DNA of 64,000 nucleotides from Variovorax sp. Root473 (GCF_001426505.1 NZ_LMEV01000016.1:170624-234623), one strand, 5' to 3'; positions 35,471-45,549 are shown, numbered from the stretch's first letter. Program-made: numbers and translations. Notes: generated from the sequence alone by a model not told the origin.

Positions 35471-35833
35471 ATGCGCTTCTCGGTCGCCATCGACAACACC
35501 CGCGAGCATTACCTGTGCCGCGCCGACCAGACCCTGCTCGGCGGCATGGAACAGCTGGGTCGCAAGGGCATCCCGGTCGGTTGCCGCGGCGGCGGCTGCG
35601 GCGTGTGCAAGGTGCGCATCGAGTCGGGCGCCGTGCGTCGCGAGCGCATGAGCCGCTGCCACGTCAGCGCCGAAGAAGAAGCGCAGGGCTACGTGCTGGC
35701 TTGCCGTGCGTATCCGCAGAGCGACCTGGCCTTGCGCGCCGTCGAGAAACTGGCGCGCTGCATCGAGCGATGCCTCGCGGCATCGACACCACCGCCGTCA
35801 TCGCCACCACCCGATTCCCGTTCCCCCACCTGA
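35471..35833 (+). CDS. dmpQ: [2Fe-2S] ferredoxin for dioxygenase reactivation (DmpQ/XylT)
   Basis: 120 residues from ATG 35471. The cluster ligands are Cys38, Cys43, Cys46 (VGCRGGGCGVCKV) and Cys78 (LACRAYP). XylT-type ferredoxins reduce the iron of catechol 2,3-dioxygenase after it is oxidised by substrates such as 4-methylcatechol. The proline/serine tail after residue 105 is unusual and probably disordered. It lies directly before the dioxygenase gene. Confidence 0.9.
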   Translation: MRFSVAIDNTREHYLCRADQTLLGGMEQLGRKGIPVGCRGGGCGVCKVRIESGAVRRERMSRCHVSAEEEAQGYVLACRAYPQSDLALRAVEKLARCIERCLAASTPPPSSPPPDSRSPT

Positions 35834-35875
35834 TCCCCCGATCCCGTTCCCCCACTCAACCACAAGGAGACTTTC

Positions 35876-36808
35876 ATGGCACTCACTGGCGTCATTCGCC
35901 CCGGCCACGTGCAACTGCGCGTGCTCGACCTCGGGGCTGCCCTCACGCACTACCGCGACGTGCTGGGCCTGATCGAAACCGGCCGCGATGCGCAGGGCCG
36001 CATCTACCTCAAGGCCTGGGACGAGCACGACCACCACAGCGTCGTGCTGCGCGAGGCCGACGAGGCCGGCATGGACTTCATGGGCTTTCGCGTCGACTCG
36101 CCCGCCACGCTCGAAAAACTCGCGGGCGACCTGAAGGCCAGCGGCCTGGCCACCGACATGCAGTGGATCGCCGCCGGCGAGCACCTGCGCACCGGCAAGC
36201 GTTTCCGCTTCACCGTGCCCACCGGCCACGCCATCGAACTCTTCGCCGAGAAGGAGAAGGTCGGCAACGGCATGCCCTACGAGAACCCCGAGGTCTACCC
36301 CGACGACCTCAAGGGCATGGCGCCCTCGCGCTTCGACCACTGCCTGCTGTACGGCGACGACCTGGACGGCACCATGAAGCTGTTCACCGAGGTGCTGGGC
36401 TTCCAGCTGGCCGAGAGCGTGGTGGCTGGCCCCGAGCGCATGCACATCGCGGCCTTTCTCACCTGCTCGACCAAGCCGCACGACATCGCCTTCATCCGCC
36501 ACCCGGAGAAGAACAAGTTCCACCACGCCTCGTTCCTGCTCGACAACTGGGGCGAGGTGCTCAAGGCGGCCGACATCATCACCAAGAAGCGCGTGTCGCT
36601 GGACATCGGCCCCACGCGCCACGGCATCACGCGCGGCGAAACCATCTACTTCTTCGACCCGAGCGGCAACCGCAACGAGGTGTTCTCGGGCGGCTACATC
36701 TACTACCCGGACAAGCCGCCGCTGGTGTGGACCGACGACGAACTCGGGCGCGCGATTTTCTATCACGACCGCAAGCTCAACGAGAACTTCCTGAGCGTGG
36801 TGACCTGA
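35876..36808 (+). CDS. dmpB: Catechol 2,3-dioxygenase (extradiol, DmpB/XylE)
   Basis: 310 residues with two vicinal-oxygen-chelate halves. Fe(II) ligands are His155 (RFDHCLLYG), His216 or His217 (KFHHASFLL) and Glu268 ([10 protein letters not shown]). The conserved YxxxP segment is [12 protein letters not shown]. It opens the catechol ring next to the hydroxyls to give 2-hydroxymuconic semialdehyde. Length is close to XylE (307). AAGGAGA precedes the start. Confidence 0.95.
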   Translation: MALTGVIRPGHVQLRVLDLGAALTHYRDVLGLIETGRDAQGRIYLKAWDEHDHHSVVLREADEAGMDFMGFRVDSPATLEKLAGDLKASGLATDMQWIAAGEHLRTGKRFRFTVPTGHAIELFAEKEKVGNGMPYENPEVYPDDLKGMAPSRFDHCLLYGDDLDGTMKLFTEVLGFQLAESVVAGPERMHIAAFLTCSTKPHDIAFIRHPEKNKFHHASFLLDNWGEVLKAADIITKKRVSLDIGPTRHGITRGETIYFFDPSGNRNEVFSGGYIYYPDKPPLVWTDDELGRAIFYHDRKLNENFLSVVT

Positions 36809-36821
36809 AGGAGACGCTGCG

Positions 36822-38276
36822 ATGAAACAGTTCATGAACTTCATCGGCGGCGAGTTCGTCGCCACCACCAAGACCTTTGAGAACCGTGCGCCGGTGGACA
36901 ACCGGGTGATCGGATTGGTCCACGAGGCCGGCAAGGACGAGGTCGATGCGGCCGTGCGCGCCGCACGCGCGGCGCTCACCGGCGAATGGGGCCGCATGAG
37001 CGTCACGCGCCGCGTCGAGCTGCTGCACGCGGTGGCCGACGAGATCAACCGGCGCTTCGACGACTTCCTCGCGGCCGAAATGGCCGACACCGGCAAGCCG
37101 CACGCGCTGGCCTCGCACGTCGACATCCCGCGCGGCGCGGCCAACTTCAAGGTGTTCGCCGACATCGTGAAGAACGTGCCCACCGAGAGCTTCGAGATGA
37201 CCACACCCGACGGCGGGCAGGCCATCAACTACGCGGTGCGCTCGCCGCTGGGCGTGATCGGCGTGGTGTGCCCGTGGAACCTGCCGCTCTTGCTCATGAC
37301 CTGGAAGGTCGGCCCTGCGCTGGCCTGCGGCAACACCGTGGTGGTCAAGCCCTCGGAGGAAACGCCCGCCACCGCCACGCTGCTGGGCGAGGTGATGAAC
37401 GCGGTCGGCATGCCGCCCGGCGTCTACAACGTGGTGCATGGCTTCGGCCCCGACTCGGCCGGCGAGTTCCTCACGAAGCACCCGGGCGTGGACGGCATCA
37501 CCTTCACCGGCGAGACCCGCACCGGCGAGGCCATCATGGGCGCGGCGGCCAAGGGCGTGCGGCCCGTGTCCTTCGAGCTGGGCGGCAAGAACGCCGGCAT
37601 CGTGTTCGCCGACGCGGACTTCGACAAGGCCGTGGCCGGCATCACGCGCTCGGCCTTCGAGAACTGCGGCCAGGTCTGCCTGGGCACCGAGCGCGTCTAT
37701 GTGCAGCGTCCGATCTTCGAGAAGTTCGTCGCCGCGCTCAAGGTCAAGGCCGAGGCGCTGAAGCCAGGCCCGTCGGAGGAGGCCGGCGTCGGCATCGGCC
37801 CGCTCATCTCGCGCGAGCACCAGCAGAAGGTGCTGTCGTACTACGACAAGGCCGCGAAGGAAGGCGCCACCGTCGTCACGGGCGGCGGCATCCCGAAGAT
37901 GCCCGGCGCGCTGGCAGAAGGCCACTGGGTGCAGCCCACCATCTGGACCGGCCTGCCCGAGACGGCCTCGGTGATCCGCGAGGAAATCTTCGGCCCCTGC
38001 TGCCACATCGCGCCCTTCGACACCGAGGAAGAAGCCGTCGCGCTGGCCAACGCCACCGACTACGGCCTGGCGACCACCGTATGGACCGAGAACCTGGGCC
38101 GCGCGCACCGCGTGGCCAGGCAGGTGCAGGTCGGCATCTGCTGGGTCAACAGCTGGTTCCTGCGCGATTTGCGCACGGCCTTCGGCGGCGCCAAGTCCTC
38201 GGGCATCGGACGCGAGGGCGGCGTGCATTCGCTCGAGTTCTACACCGAGCTGCGCAACGTCTGCATCAAGCTGTGA
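36822..38276 (+). CDS. dmpC: 2-Hydroxymuconic semialdehyde dehydrogenase (DmpC/XylG)
   Basis: 484 residues of the aldehyde dehydrogenase superfamily. The NAD site is VVCPWNLPLLLMTWK and FTGETRTG, with catalytic Glu252 (FELGGKNAGI) and Cys286 (NCGQVCLGTERV). It oxidises the ring-cleavage product to 4-oxalocrotonate, the first step of the dehydrogenative branch used for unsubstituted and para-substituted catechols. It lies 13 bp after dmpB. Confidence 0.93.
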   Translation: MKQFMNFIGGEFVATTKTFENRAPVDNRVIGLVHEAGKDEVDAAVRAARAALTGEWGRMSVTRRVELLHAVADEINRRFDDFLAAEMADTGKPHALASHVDIPRGAANFKVFADIVKNVPTESFEMTTPDGGQAINYAVRSPLGVIGVVCPWNLPLLLMTWKVGPALACGNTVVVKPSEETPATATLLGEVMNAVGMPPGVYNVVHGFGPDSAGEFLTKHPGVDGITFTGETRTGEAIMGAAAKGVRPVSFELGGKNAGIVFADADFDKAVAGITRSAFENCGQVCLGTERVYVQRPIFEKFVAALKVKAEALKPGPSEEAGVGIGPLISREHQQKVLSYYDKAAKEGATVVTGGGIPKMPGALAEGHWVQPTIWTGLPETASVIREEIFGPCCHIAPFDTEEEAVALANATDYGLATTVWTENLGRAHRVARQVQVGICWVNSWFLRDLRTAFGGAKSSGIGREGGVHSLEFYTELRNVCIKL

Positions 38277-38286
38277 GGGCCCGGCG

Positions 38287-39123
38287 GTGAGCAACCCCGA
38301 AATCGCGAACAGCATCCGCACGGGTGCATTCCACACCAACGTCCACGACCTGGGCGAGGGCGCGCCGGTGCTCTTCATCCACGGCTCGGGGCCGGGCGTG
38401 AGTGCCTGGGCCAACTGGCGGCTGGTGCTGCCGGTGCTCGCGCAGACGCGCCGCGTGATCGCGCCCGACATGGCCGGCTTCGGTTTCACCGAGCGCGTGC
38501 CCGGCGCGGCCTACACGATGGACGCCTGGGTGCAGCAGGCGATCGACCTGCTCGACGCGCTGGACGTCGAGCACGCCGACGTGGTGGGCAACTCCTTCGG
38601 CGGCGCGCTCGCGCTGGCGCTGGCCATCCGCGCGCCGCATCGCGTGCGCCGGCTGGTGCTGATGGGCAGCGTCGGCGTGCCGTTCGCGATCACGTCGGGG
38701 CTCGACGCGGTCTGGGGCTACACGCCCTCGTTCGCGAACATGCGCCGGATCATGGACGTGTTCGCGTTCGACCGCGCCCTCGTCACCGACGAGCTCGCAC
38801 AGCTGCGCTACGAGGCCAGCATGCGGCCCGGCTTCCAGGAGACGTTTGGCGCGATGTTCCCGGCGCCGCGCCAACGCTGGGTCGACGCGATGGCCAGCCC
38901 CGAGGCCGCCATTCGCGCGCTGCCGCACGAGACGCTGCTGATCCATGGCCGCGAGGACCAGGTGATTCCGCTGGCCACCTCGCTCACGCTGAGCGAGTGG
39001 ATCCCGAACAGCCAGCTGCATGTGTTCGGCCGCTGCGGCCACTGGACGCAGATCGAGCACAGCGCGCGCTTCGCCCGCCTGGTCGGCGACTTCCTGAATG
39101 AAGCAGACGGATCGATCGATTGA
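38287..39123 (+). CDS. dmpD: 2-Hydroxymuconic semialdehyde hydrolase (DmpD/XylF)
   Basis: 278 residues starting at GTG 38287, ten bases after dmpC. Alpha/beta hydrolase with the family loop LFIHGSGPGVSAWANW (oxyanion hole). The triad is Ser103 (VGNSFGGAL), Asp224 (HGREDQVIP) and His252 (GRCGHWTQ). It splits the C-C bond of ring-cleavage products that are ketones, the route for 3-methylcatechol. The run FAFDRALVTDELAQLRYEAS is typical of XylF/TodF. Confidence 0.93.
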   Translation: MSNPEIANSIRTGAFHTNVHDLGEGAPVLFIHGSGPGVSAWANWRLVLPVLAQTRRVIAPDMAGFGFTERVPGAAYTMDAWVQQAIDLLDALDVEHADVVGNSFGGALALALAIRAPHRVRRLVLMGSVGVPFAITSGLDAVWGYTPSFANMRRIMDVFAFDRALVTDELAQLRYEASMRPGFQETFGAMFPAPRQRWVDAMASPEAAIRALPHETLLIHGREDQVIPLATSLTLSEWIPNSQLHVFGRCGHWTQIEHSARFARLVGDFLNEADGSID

Positions 39124-39154
39124 TTCCCCCGAGACAGAGCAAAGGAAAAGACCC

Positions 39155-39937
39155 ATGGACCCCACCCTCATCCAGCGGCTCGGCGACGAGCTCTACGACG
39201 CGCTGCGCGAGCGCAGCGTCGTGGACCCGCTCACCAGCCGGCACGAAGGCATCACCATCGCCGACGCCTACGGCATCCAGCAGCGCATGATCGCGCGCCG
39301 CCTCGACGCCGGCGAGCGCATCGTCGGCAAGAAGATCGGCGTCACCTCGCGCGCCGTGATGAACATGCTGGGCGTGTACCAGCCCGACTTCGGCTACCTG
39401 CTCGACGGCATGATCGTCGGCGAGGGCGAGAGCATCGACAGCCGCACGCTGATCCAGCCCAAGGCCGAGGGCGAGATCGCCTTCCTGCTCAAGCGCGACC
39501 TCATGGGCCCGGGCATCGGCAACGCCGACGTGCTGGCCGCCACCGAATGCGTGATGCCCTGCTTCGAGATCGTCGACTCGCGCATCCGCGACTGGAAGAT
39601 CCAGATCGCCGACACCGTGGCCGACAACGCCTCGTGCGGCGTGTTCGTGCTGGGCGACCACGCGGTCGATCCGCGCCGCATCGACCTGGCGACCTGCGGC
39701 ATGGTGCTGGAGAAGAACGGCGAAATCATCGCCACCGGCGCGGGGGCCGCAGCGCTCGGCTCGCCGGTGAACGCGGTCGCGTGGCTGGCCAACACGCTCG
39801 GCGCGCTGGGCATCGGACTCAAGGCGGGCGAGGTGATTTTGTCGGGCGCGCTCGCCGCGATGTTCCCCGCCAAGGCCGGCGACAACTTCCGCGTCTCGAT
39901 CGGCGGCCTCGGCGGCTGCTCGGTGCGCTTCCATTGA
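39155..39937 (+). CDS. dmpE: 2-Oxopent-4-enoate hydratase (DmpE/XylJ)
   Basis: 260 residues from ATG 39155. Family motifs: [65 protein letters not shown], and [20 protein letters not shown]. It adds water to 2-hydroxypenta-2,4-dienoate to give 4-hydroxy-2-oxovalerate. It is a homologue of the decarboxylase encoded by dmpH in the same operon, with which the Pseudomonas enzymes form a complex. Confidence 0.93.
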   Translation: MDPTLIQRLGDELYDALRERSVVDPLTSRHEGITIADAYGIQQRMIARRLDAGERIVGKKIGVTSRAVMNMLGVYQPDFGYLLDGMIVGEGESIDSRTLIQPKAEGEIAFLLKRDLMGPGIGNADVLAATECVMPCFEIVDSRIRDWKIQIADTVADNASCGVFVLGDHAVDPRRIDLATCGMVLEKNGEIIATGAGAAALGSPVNAVAWLANTLGALGIGLKAGEVILSGALAAMFPAKAGDNFRVSIGGLGGCSVRFH

Positions 39938-39950
39938 AGGAGACAACCCC

Positions 39951-40880
39951 ATGACGACAACACCCAAGATCAAGTGCGCGCTGATCGGCCCCGGCAACAT
40001 CGGCACCGACCTGCTCGCCAAGCTGCAGCGCAGCCCCGTGCTCGAACCCGTGTGGATGGTGGGCATCGACCCCGAATCCGACGGCCTCAAGCGCGCCCGC
40101 GAGATGGGCCTGAAGACCACGGCCGAGGGCGTGGACGGCCTGCTGCCGCATGTGCAGGCCGATGGCGTGCAGATCGCGTTCGACGCCACCAGCGCCTACG
40201 TGCACGCCGAGAACAGCGCCAAGCTCAACGCACTCGGTGTGCTCATGATCGACCTCACGCCCGCGGCCATCGGTCCGTTCTGCGTGCCGCCGGTCAACCT
40301 CAAGAGCCTGCTGACGGCAGGCAGTGCGCGGCCGGCCAACGTCAACATGGTCACCTGCGGCGGGCAGGCCACCATTCCGATGGTGGCGGCGGTGTCGCGC
40401 GTGCAGCCCGTGGCCTATGGCGAGATCGTGGCCACCGTGTCGAGCCGCTCGGTCGGCCCGGGCACGCGCAAGAACATCGACGAGTTCACGCGCACCACGG
40501 CCGGTGCGGTCGAGCGCGTGGGCGGCGCGGCCAAGGGCAAGGCGATCATCATCGTCAACCCGGCCGAGCCGCCGCTGATCATGCGCGACACGGTGCACTG
40601 CCTCACCGAAGGCGCGCCCGACGAGGCGCGCATCACGGCCTCGGTGCACGAGATGATGGCCGAGGTGCGCAAGTACGTGCCGGGCTACAAGCTCGTGAAC
40701 GGCCCCGTGTTCGACGGCCACCGCGTGTCGATCTACCTGGAGGTGGAAGGCCTGGGCGACTACCTGCCCAAGTACGCCGGCAACCTGGACATCATGACCG
40801 CCGCCGCGGCGCGCACGGCGGAGATGTTCGCCGAAGCGATGCTCGCCGGCCTTCCGCAACCCGAGCCCGCCGTGGCCTAG
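39951..40880 (+). CDS. dmpF: Acylating acetaldehyde dehydrogenase (DmpF)
   Basis: 309 residues. NAD fold [13 protein letters not shown] at the start; catalytic Cys136 in [14 protein letters not shown]; then [21 protein letters not shown] and [19 protein letters not shown]. It converts acetaldehyde and CoA to acetyl-CoA and works in a channelled complex with the aldolase DmpG encoded 9 bp downstream. Length and motifs match the CF600 enzyme closely. Confidence 0.94.
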   Translation: MTTTPKIKCALIGPGNIGTDLLAKLQRSPVLEPVWMVGIDPESDGLKRAREMGLKTTAEGVDGLLPHVQADGVQIAFDATSAYVHAENSAKLNALGVLMIDLTPAAIGPFCVPPVNLKSLLTAGSARPANVNMVTCGGQATIPMVAAVSRVQPVAYGEIVATVSSRSVGPGTRKNIDEFTRTTAGAVERVGGAAKGKAIIIVNPAEPPLIMRDTVHCLTEGAPDEARITASVHEMMAEVRKYVPGYKLVNGPVFDGHRVSIYLEVEGLGDYLPKYAGNLDIMTAAAARTAEMFAEAMLAGLPQPEPAVA

Positions 40881-40889
40881 GAGCAACCC

Positions 40890-41960
40890 ATGACCACCAC
40901 GACGAACACCCATCTCCAAGGCCGCCGCGTCACCCTGCACGACATGACACTGCGCGACGGCATGCATCCCAAGCGCCACCTGATGACGCTCGAACAGATG
41001 AAGCACATCGCCACCGGGCTCGACGAAGCCGGCGTGCCGCTGATCGAAGTGACGCACGGCGACGGCCTGGGCGGCAGCTCGGTCAACTACGGCTTTCCCG
41101 CGCATTCCGACGAAGCGTATCTGGGCGCCGTGATCCCGCTGATGAAGCAGGCCAAGGTGTCGGCCTTGCTGATTCCCGGCATCGGCACCGTCGACCACCT
41201 GCGCATGGCGCACGGCCTGGGCGTGCACACCGTGCGCGTGGCCACGCACTGCACCGAGGCCGACGTGTCCGAGCAGCACATCACCATGGCGCGCCGGCTC
41301 GGCATGGACACGGTCGGCTTTCTCATGATGGCCCACATGGCCTCGCCCGAGACGCTGGTGCGCCAGGCGCTGCTCATGGAAGGCTACGGCGCCAACTGCA
41401 TCTACGTGACCGACTCGGCAGGCCACATGCTGCCGGACGACGTCACGGCGCGCATCGGTGCGGTGCGTGCGGCGCTCCGAGCCGACACCGAGCTGGGCTT
41501 TCACGGCCACCATAACCTCGCGATGGGCGTGGCCAATTCGGTTGCGGCCGTTGCGGCCGGCGCCAACCGCATCGACGCTGCCGCCGCAGGCCTGGGCGCG
41601 GGTGCAGGCAACACGCCGATGGAGGTGTTCGTGGCGGTGTGCGACCGCATGGGCATCGAGACCGGCGTCGATGTGTTCCGCATCCAGGACGTGGCCGAGG
41701 ACCGCGTCGTGCCGATCATGGACCACATGATCCGTGTCGACCGCGACTCGCTCACGCTGGGCTACGCGGGCGTGTATTCGAGCTTCCTGCTGTTCGCCAA
41801 GCGGGCCGAGAAAAAGTACGGCGTGCCCGCGCGCGAGATCCTGGTGGAGCTGGGCCGGCGCGGCATGGTCGGCGGGCAGGAAGACATGATCGAAGACACG
41901 GCCATCACGCTGGCCCGTGCACGCCAGGCCGTGCAGCAACAGGAAGGGGTGGCGGCATGA
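40890..41960 (+). CDS. dmpG: 4-Hydroxy-2-oxovalerate aldolase (DmpG)
   Basis: 356 residues. HMGL-like TIM barrel with [14 protein letters not shown] at the start (catalytic Arg/Asp), [17 protein letters not shown], and the metal-binding [17 protein letters not shown]. The C-terminal domain that contacts DmpF is present. It cleaves 4-hydroxy-2-oxovalerate to pyruvate and acetaldehyde. Its stop overlaps the next start as ATGA. Confidence 0.94.
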   Translation: MTTTTNTHLQGRRVTLHDMTLRDGMHPKRHLMTLEQMKHIATGLDEAGVPLIEVTHGDGLGGSSVNYGFPAHSDEAYLGAVIPLMKQAKVSALLIPGIGTVDHLRMAHGLGVHTVRVATHCTEADVSEQHITMARRLGMDTVGFLMMAHMASPETLVRQALLMEGYGANCIYVTDSAGHMLPDDVTARIGAVRAALRADTELGFHGHHNLAMGVANSVAAVAAGANRIDAAAAGLGAGAGNTPMEVFVAVCDRMGIETGVDVFRIQDVAEDRVVPIMDHMIRVDRDSLTLGYAGVYSSFLLFAKRAEKKYGVPAREILVELGRRGMVGGQEDMIEDTAITLARARQAVQQQEGVAA

Positions 41961-42745
41961 AGCTCGACAAGAACACCATCGCCGCGCTCGCCGAACACCT
42001 GGAGACCTGCGAGCTCGAAGCACGCGACACGCCCAAGATCACCGACGAGCATCCCGACATGGACTGGGACGACGCCTACGCCATCCAGAACGAGATCCGC
42101 CGCCGCAAGCTCGCGCGCGGCCACCGCATCATCGGGCTGAAGGCCGGGCTCACCTCGCACGCCAAGATGAAGCAGATGGGCGTGACCACGCCGGTCTTCG
42201 GCTTCATGGCCGACAACTACGCCGTGCCCGAAGGCGGCGAATGCAAGGTGAGCGAGCTCATCCACCCGAAGGTCGAGCCCGAAATCGCGTTCGTCACCCG
42301 ACGCGCGCTCAGCGGCCCGGGCTGCCACATCGGCGCCGTGCTCGCGGCCACCGACTTCGTGCTGCCGGGCATCGAGGTGATCGACAGCCGCTACCGCGAC
42401 TTCAAGTTCGACCTCAAGAGCGTGGTGGCCGACAACACCTCGGCCTCGCGCTTCGTGGTGGGCGGTCGTGCCGTGCCCGCGAGCGAGGTCGACCTGCGCA
42501 CCGTCGGCATCGTGCTGGAGAAGAACGGCCAGCCCGTGGCCTTCGGTGCGGGCGCGGCGGTGCTCGGCCACCCGGCCGCGGCGATTGCGATGCTGGCCAA
42601 CCACCTGGGCGCGCGCGGCGAGGAGATACCGGCGGGCACGCTGATTCTTTCGGGCGGCATCACCGAGGCCGTGGCCGTGCAGGCCGGCGATGCCGTCACG
42701 CTGAAGGTGCAGGGCATGGGCAGCGTGGGCCTGCGCTTCGTCTGA
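41957..42745 (+). CDS. dmpH: 4-Oxalocrotonate decarboxylase (DmpH/XylI)
   Basis: 262 residues. Motifs: [73 protein letters not shown] and [16 protein letters not shown]. It removes CO2 from 2-oxo-3-hexenedioate to give the substrate of DmpE. The start overlaps the dmpG stop by four bases. Confidence 0.93.
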   Translation: MKLDKNTIAALAEHLETCELEARDTPKITDEHPDMDWDDAYAIQNEIRRRKLARGHRIIGLKAGLTSHAKMKQMGVTTPVFGFMADNYAVPEGGECKVSELIHPKVEPEIAFVTRRALSGPGCHIGAVLAATDFVLPGIEVIDSRYRDFKFDLKSVVADNTSASRFVVGGRAVPASEVDLRTVGIVLEKNGQPVAFGAGAAVLGHPAAAIAMLANHLGARGEEIPAGTLILSGGITEAVAVQAGDAVTLKVQGMGSVGLRFV

Positions 42746-42784
42746 TCCGTACCAAGCACTGAAACCCATCACAGGAGTAAACGA

Positions 42785-42976
42785 ATGCCCTTTGCACAGA
42801 TCTACCTCATCGAAGGCCGCACTGAAGAACAGAAGCGCGCACTGATCGAAAAGGTAACCCGCGCCATCGTCGAAGCTGTGGACGCGCCGAGAGAAAACGT
42901 GCGCGTGTGGCTGCACGACATGCCCAAGGAAAACTGGGGCATCGGCGGCGTGTCTGCCAAAGACCTCGGACGCTGA
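42785..42976 (+). CDS. dmpI: 4-Oxalocrotonate tautomerase (DmpI/XylH)
   Basis: 63 residues. After removal of Met the N-terminal Pro is the catalytic base (PFAQIYLIEGRTEEQKRALIEKVTRAI). Arg-rich active-site segments (APRENVRVWLHDMPKENWGIGG) match XylH. It turns the enol form of oxalocrotonate into the keto form for DmpH. It is the last gene of the operon, 29 bases before a long terminator-like hairpin. Confidence 0.93.
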   Translation: MPFAQIYLIEGRTEEQKRALIEKVTRAIVEAVDAPRENVRVWLHDMPKENWGIGGVSAKDLGR

Positions 42977-43247
42977 GCTGCGCGCTGCGGCGTAGTCTTC
43001 TCTTCAAGGCCCTTGCGAGTCCCCACTCGCAAGGGCCTTGTGCTTTGTACGTACTCCCGGCGGCCTTGCTCAGTTTCGCCCTGCGCCTGTCTTGGGGGTC
43101 GGTGCTTTCGGACTCGCCCGATAGATCGAAGGGACCGTCCTCCTGAAGTCATCAATCAAGAAACCGCTGGATCGAGTTGCATGCATCGCGAGCCCGAGGC
43201 GTTCCGGTTCGATCGGGAGCCGATTCTTTGAGCAGGGTCTGGGCAAG
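42977..43247. other. Non-coding region after the phenol operon
   Basis: Apart from the hairpin at 43005-43040 I see no gene, promoter or repeat here. Short open frames lack any protein feature. Confidence 0.5.
43005..43040 (+). terminator. Perfect 16-bp hairpin after dmpI
   Basis: The arm CAAGGCCCTTGCGAGT is followed by a CCCC loop and its exact complement. Only a weak T-run (tgcttt) follows. Placed just after the last gene, it most likely ends or protects the 12-kb phenol transcript. Confidence 0.75.
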
Positions 43248-43285
43248 AAAAAAGCCCTAAGTCGTTGAAAACTTAGGGCTTTTTT
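43248..43285 (-). terminator. Bidirectional intrinsic terminator after tRNA-Met
   Basis: AAAAAAGCCCTAAGT and ACTTAGGGCTTTTTT are exact inverted copies around an 8-base loop. The stem has A- and T-runs on both sides, so it works in both directions. It lies 30 bases downstream of the tRNA gene and backs up the phenol-operon hairpin. Confidence 0.85.
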
Positions 43286-43315
43286 ACATCCCCGCGCGAG
43301 GCGGGAATGCTGTGT

Positions 43316-43392
43316 TGGTGGCTCTTCACGGATTCGAACCGCGGACCTGTGGATTATGATTCCATCGCTCTAACCGACTGAGCTAAAGAGCC
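43316..43392 (-). tRNA. tRNA-Met (anticodon CAT)
   Basis: 77 bases including an encoded CCA. The acceptor stem GGCTCTT pairs with AAGAGCC. The D-arm is GCTCAGTCGGTTAGAGC, the anticodon loop ATCATAA, and the T-arm contains GGTTCGAATCC. The CAT anticodon could also belong to an Ile tRNA with lysidine. The GGTTAGAGC D-arm and overall sequence are those usually called elongator Met in this group. Confidence 0.88.
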
Positions 43393-43561
43393 GTTCAGTA
43401 CAAAACTGCACCGAAGCCCAAAATTATAGCCCAGGCTTTGGGCCGAGTTCAACACCCGGCGTTTTCAGGTCAACTTTTCTGCGTCCGAACGCATCGGATC
43501 GCGCCCCGACCTAACCCCGATCGCCGCTTTGGGCCGTACAAGCTGGGGTGACAATCCTCCG

Positions 43562-44239
43562 ATGTCTGCGCTGCCACGCGCCCCCTCTGTCCAAGCCGCC
43601 CCAGCCGCCTCTGGGCGCGATGCCATGCCCGACGATCAGTTGATGCTGGCCTACGCCCGCGGCGATGCCGCCGCCTTCGACGTGCTCTATGCGCGCCACG
43701 AAGGCGGTCTGTTCCGCTTCGTCAAGCGCCTGCTCGGCGCGCGGCTGGCGGCGCAGGCCGACGAGGTGTTCCAGGACACCTGGGTGCGGATCATCTCGGC
43801 GCGCGACAGCTTCTCGCCGCAGGGCGCCACGTGGCGCACCTGGGCCTTCACCATCGCGCACAACCTCGCGATGGACCGCTTGCGCGTGAGCGGACGTGAG
43901 GTGACGCTCGATGCCCACGCGACCGATGACGGTGGCGATGCCGTGCCTGCGCTCGATCGCGGTGTGCTCGGTGCCACCGACTTCTCGGCGCATCCGTCGG
44001 CCGAAGAGCTGGCGTTCTGGCGCGCCGCCGGGCGCCGGTTGCTGGCCTGTCTCGACGAACTGCCGGCGGAGCAGCGCGCGGCCTTTCTCTTGCACCATGA
44101 AGACGGTCTGACTGTCGATGCGCTCGCGGCCCGATTGGAGATTGGCTTCGAGACGGTGCGCAGCCGCTTGCGCTATGGGCTGCAGAAGTTGCGCGGTTGC
44201 ATGGAGCGCTACCTCTCGGTGCTGGAGCAGCGGGCTTGA
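43562..44239 (+). CDS. ECF-type RNA polymerase sigma factor
   Basis: 225 residues from ATG 43562. Region 2 is YARGDAAAFDVLYARHEGGLFRFVKRLLG with the promoter-melting segment ADEVFQDTWVRIISARDSF and TWRTWAFTIAHNLAMDRLR. Region 4 is LDELPAEQRAAFLLHHEDGLTVDALAARLEIGFETVRSRLRYGLQKLR. Pro/Ala-rich extra residues lie before region 2. It is followed nine bases later by a single-pass membrane protein that is probably its anti-sigma factor. The stress it senses is unknown. Confidence 0.88.
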   Translation: MSALPRAPSVQAAPAASGRDAMPDDQLMLAYARGDAAAFDVLYARHEGGLFRFVKRLLGARLAAQADEVFQDTWVRIISARDSFSPQGATWRTWAFTIAHNLAMDRLRVSGREVTLDAHATDDGGDAVPALDRGVLGATDFSAHPSAEELAFWRAAGRRLLACLDELPAEQRAAFLLHHEDGLTVDALAARLEIGFETVRSRLRYGLQKLRGCMERYLSVLEQRA

Positions 44240-44247
44240 GCACCGAC

Positions 44248-45510
44248 ATGAACGACGACCTGCACGATCCGCGGCTGCGCCGCGCGCTGGACCACGCGCC
44301 CGATCGCGACGCGACGCCCGCGGCCCACACGCGCGAGGCGATCTTGAAGATGGCGCACAACCTCGCCGCGGCCTCCGCGCCGGCGGCCGGCCATGTGGCT
44401 GAGACCACGCCGTGGTGGCGACGCCTGTTCGGCGGCGGCAGTCCCCGCGGGCGCATGCCGTGGAACGCGGCCTTCGCGACCGTGCTCGTGGCGACCTTCG
44501 TGACCGTGCTGTGGCATCGCGAGCCGGTGCCTGAGGCAGGGCTCGATGGCGAGGCGCAAGTGGCCAGCGCGCCTGCGCCGGCTTCGGCGCCTCCTGCTCC
44601 TGCGCCTGCGCAATCGGCCGACGCGCCGGGGCAAGCCGCATCGCCCGTGACACCTTCCGCTGAATCGGCCATAACGGCGGATGTGCCGCCACCCGCTGCG
44701 CAGCGCAGCGAAGCGCCGCGCGAAGTGAAAGAGGCCTCGAAGCTGCGCGACACGCGGGAGACGCGTGAAGCGCGTGAAGCGCCGCGCCGGCGCGAAACCC
44801 CTGTTGCGGCATCGGTTCAGAACGACGAAGCGCGGATGCTGGAAAAGGCGGCGCCCGCGGCTCCGGTGGTGCCAGCCCCGGCGGCCGTGCCGGCACCTGC
44901 GCCCGCTGCACCTGCCATCTCGTCAGCGCCGATGCCGGTGTCTCCTCCCATGGCCGATGTCGGTCAGAGCCCCGCGCCTTATGCCGCCGCACCCCCGGCA
45001 CCTGCACCAGCCGCTGCAGCCGCAGCGCCGCCGATGCAGCGCGAGTCTGCAGACCCGGCGCCATCGTTCGCCGCGCAAGGCGGCACCAGCGCGAATGTCG
45101 CAGGCATGCAGCGCCGCGCTGCGCCTGTGCAAGCAGCACCTGCTGCCAAGGCCGCACCACGCGCAGCCACCGAAGCCATGGCGCGGGGCGGCTTCACGGC
45201 ACTGGACCGCTGGACCACCCTCGACATCACGCGCGCCGGCACCACCACGCGCCAGGCGCGCGGCGACACCGAGGGCCTCGCAGCGTTGGTGAACAGCGTG
45301 GCGCGCGCGGCCACCGTGTCGGGCGGGGAACTGGTGCCGCCGGTCGAGGCACGCATCGAACTGCGGCGCGACGGCGCGTTGCTGGCCGTGCTCGAGATCG
45401 CGGGCGATCAGGTGCGGTGGACGCCGCAGCCGGGCGGCTCTGCCGCCCTCGGCACACCACCGGCACAGACGCTCGACGCGTTGCGCACGGCGGTCTCGCG
45501 GACCCGCTGA
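44248..45510 (+). CDS. Putative anti-sigma factor, Pro/Ala-rich membrane protein
   Basis: 420 residues. Residues 1-65 are a soluble cytoplasmic part (DPRLRRALDHAPDRDATPAAHTREAILKMA). One membrane span follows at about 71-90 (WNAAFATVLVATFVTVLW). A low-complexity Ala/Pro linker with charged Arg/Glu stretches (RETREAREAPRRRE) runs to about residue 310. A compact C-terminal domain FTALDRWTTLDITRAGTTTRQARGD...LEIAGDQVRWTPQPGG ends it. The adjacent sigma gene and the topology suggest an anti-sigma factor. No zinc anti-sigma motif is present, so the role is inferred. Confidence 0.6.
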   Translation: MNDDLHDPRLRRALDHAPDRDATPAAHTREAILKMAHNLAAASAPAAGHVAETTPWWRRLFGGGSPRGRMPWNAAFATVLVATFVTVLWHREPVPEAGLDGEAQVASAPAPASAPPAPAPAQSADAPGQAASPVTPSAESAITADVPPPAAQRSEAPREVKEASKLRDTRETREAREAPRRRETPVAASVQNDEARMLEKAAPAAPVVPAPAAVPAPAPAAPAISSAPMPVSPPMADVGQSPAPYAAAPPAPAPAAAAAAPPMQRESADPAPSFAAQGGTSANVAGMQRRAAPVQAAPAAKAAPRAATEAMARGGFTALDRWTTLDITRAGTTTRQARGDTEGLAALVNSVARAATVSGGELVPPVEARIELRRDGALLAVLEIAGDQVRWTPQPGGSAALGTPPAQTLDALRTAVSRTR

Positions 45511-45538
45511 CGGCGACTGCTGCAGTCGCCGGGTCCGC
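45498..45538. terminator. Bidirectional hairpin between convergent genes
   Basis: A perfect stem CGGCGACTG/CAGTCGCCG with a 3-base loop is flanked by outer arms GCGGACCC/GGGTCCGC. It sits exactly between the putative anti-sigma stop and the enoyl-CoA hydratase stop. Confidence 0.65.
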
Positions 45539-45549
45539 GATTCAGCGCA

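Noticed and set aside
43013..43231. Small open frame after the phenol operon
   Set aside because: It overlaps the perfect terminator hairpin and has no ribosome-binding site or protein features.
44530..45180. Tandem-repeat array in the Pro/Ala-rich linker
   Set aside because: The repeats are compositional (GCG/CCG codons) with no fixed unit or period.
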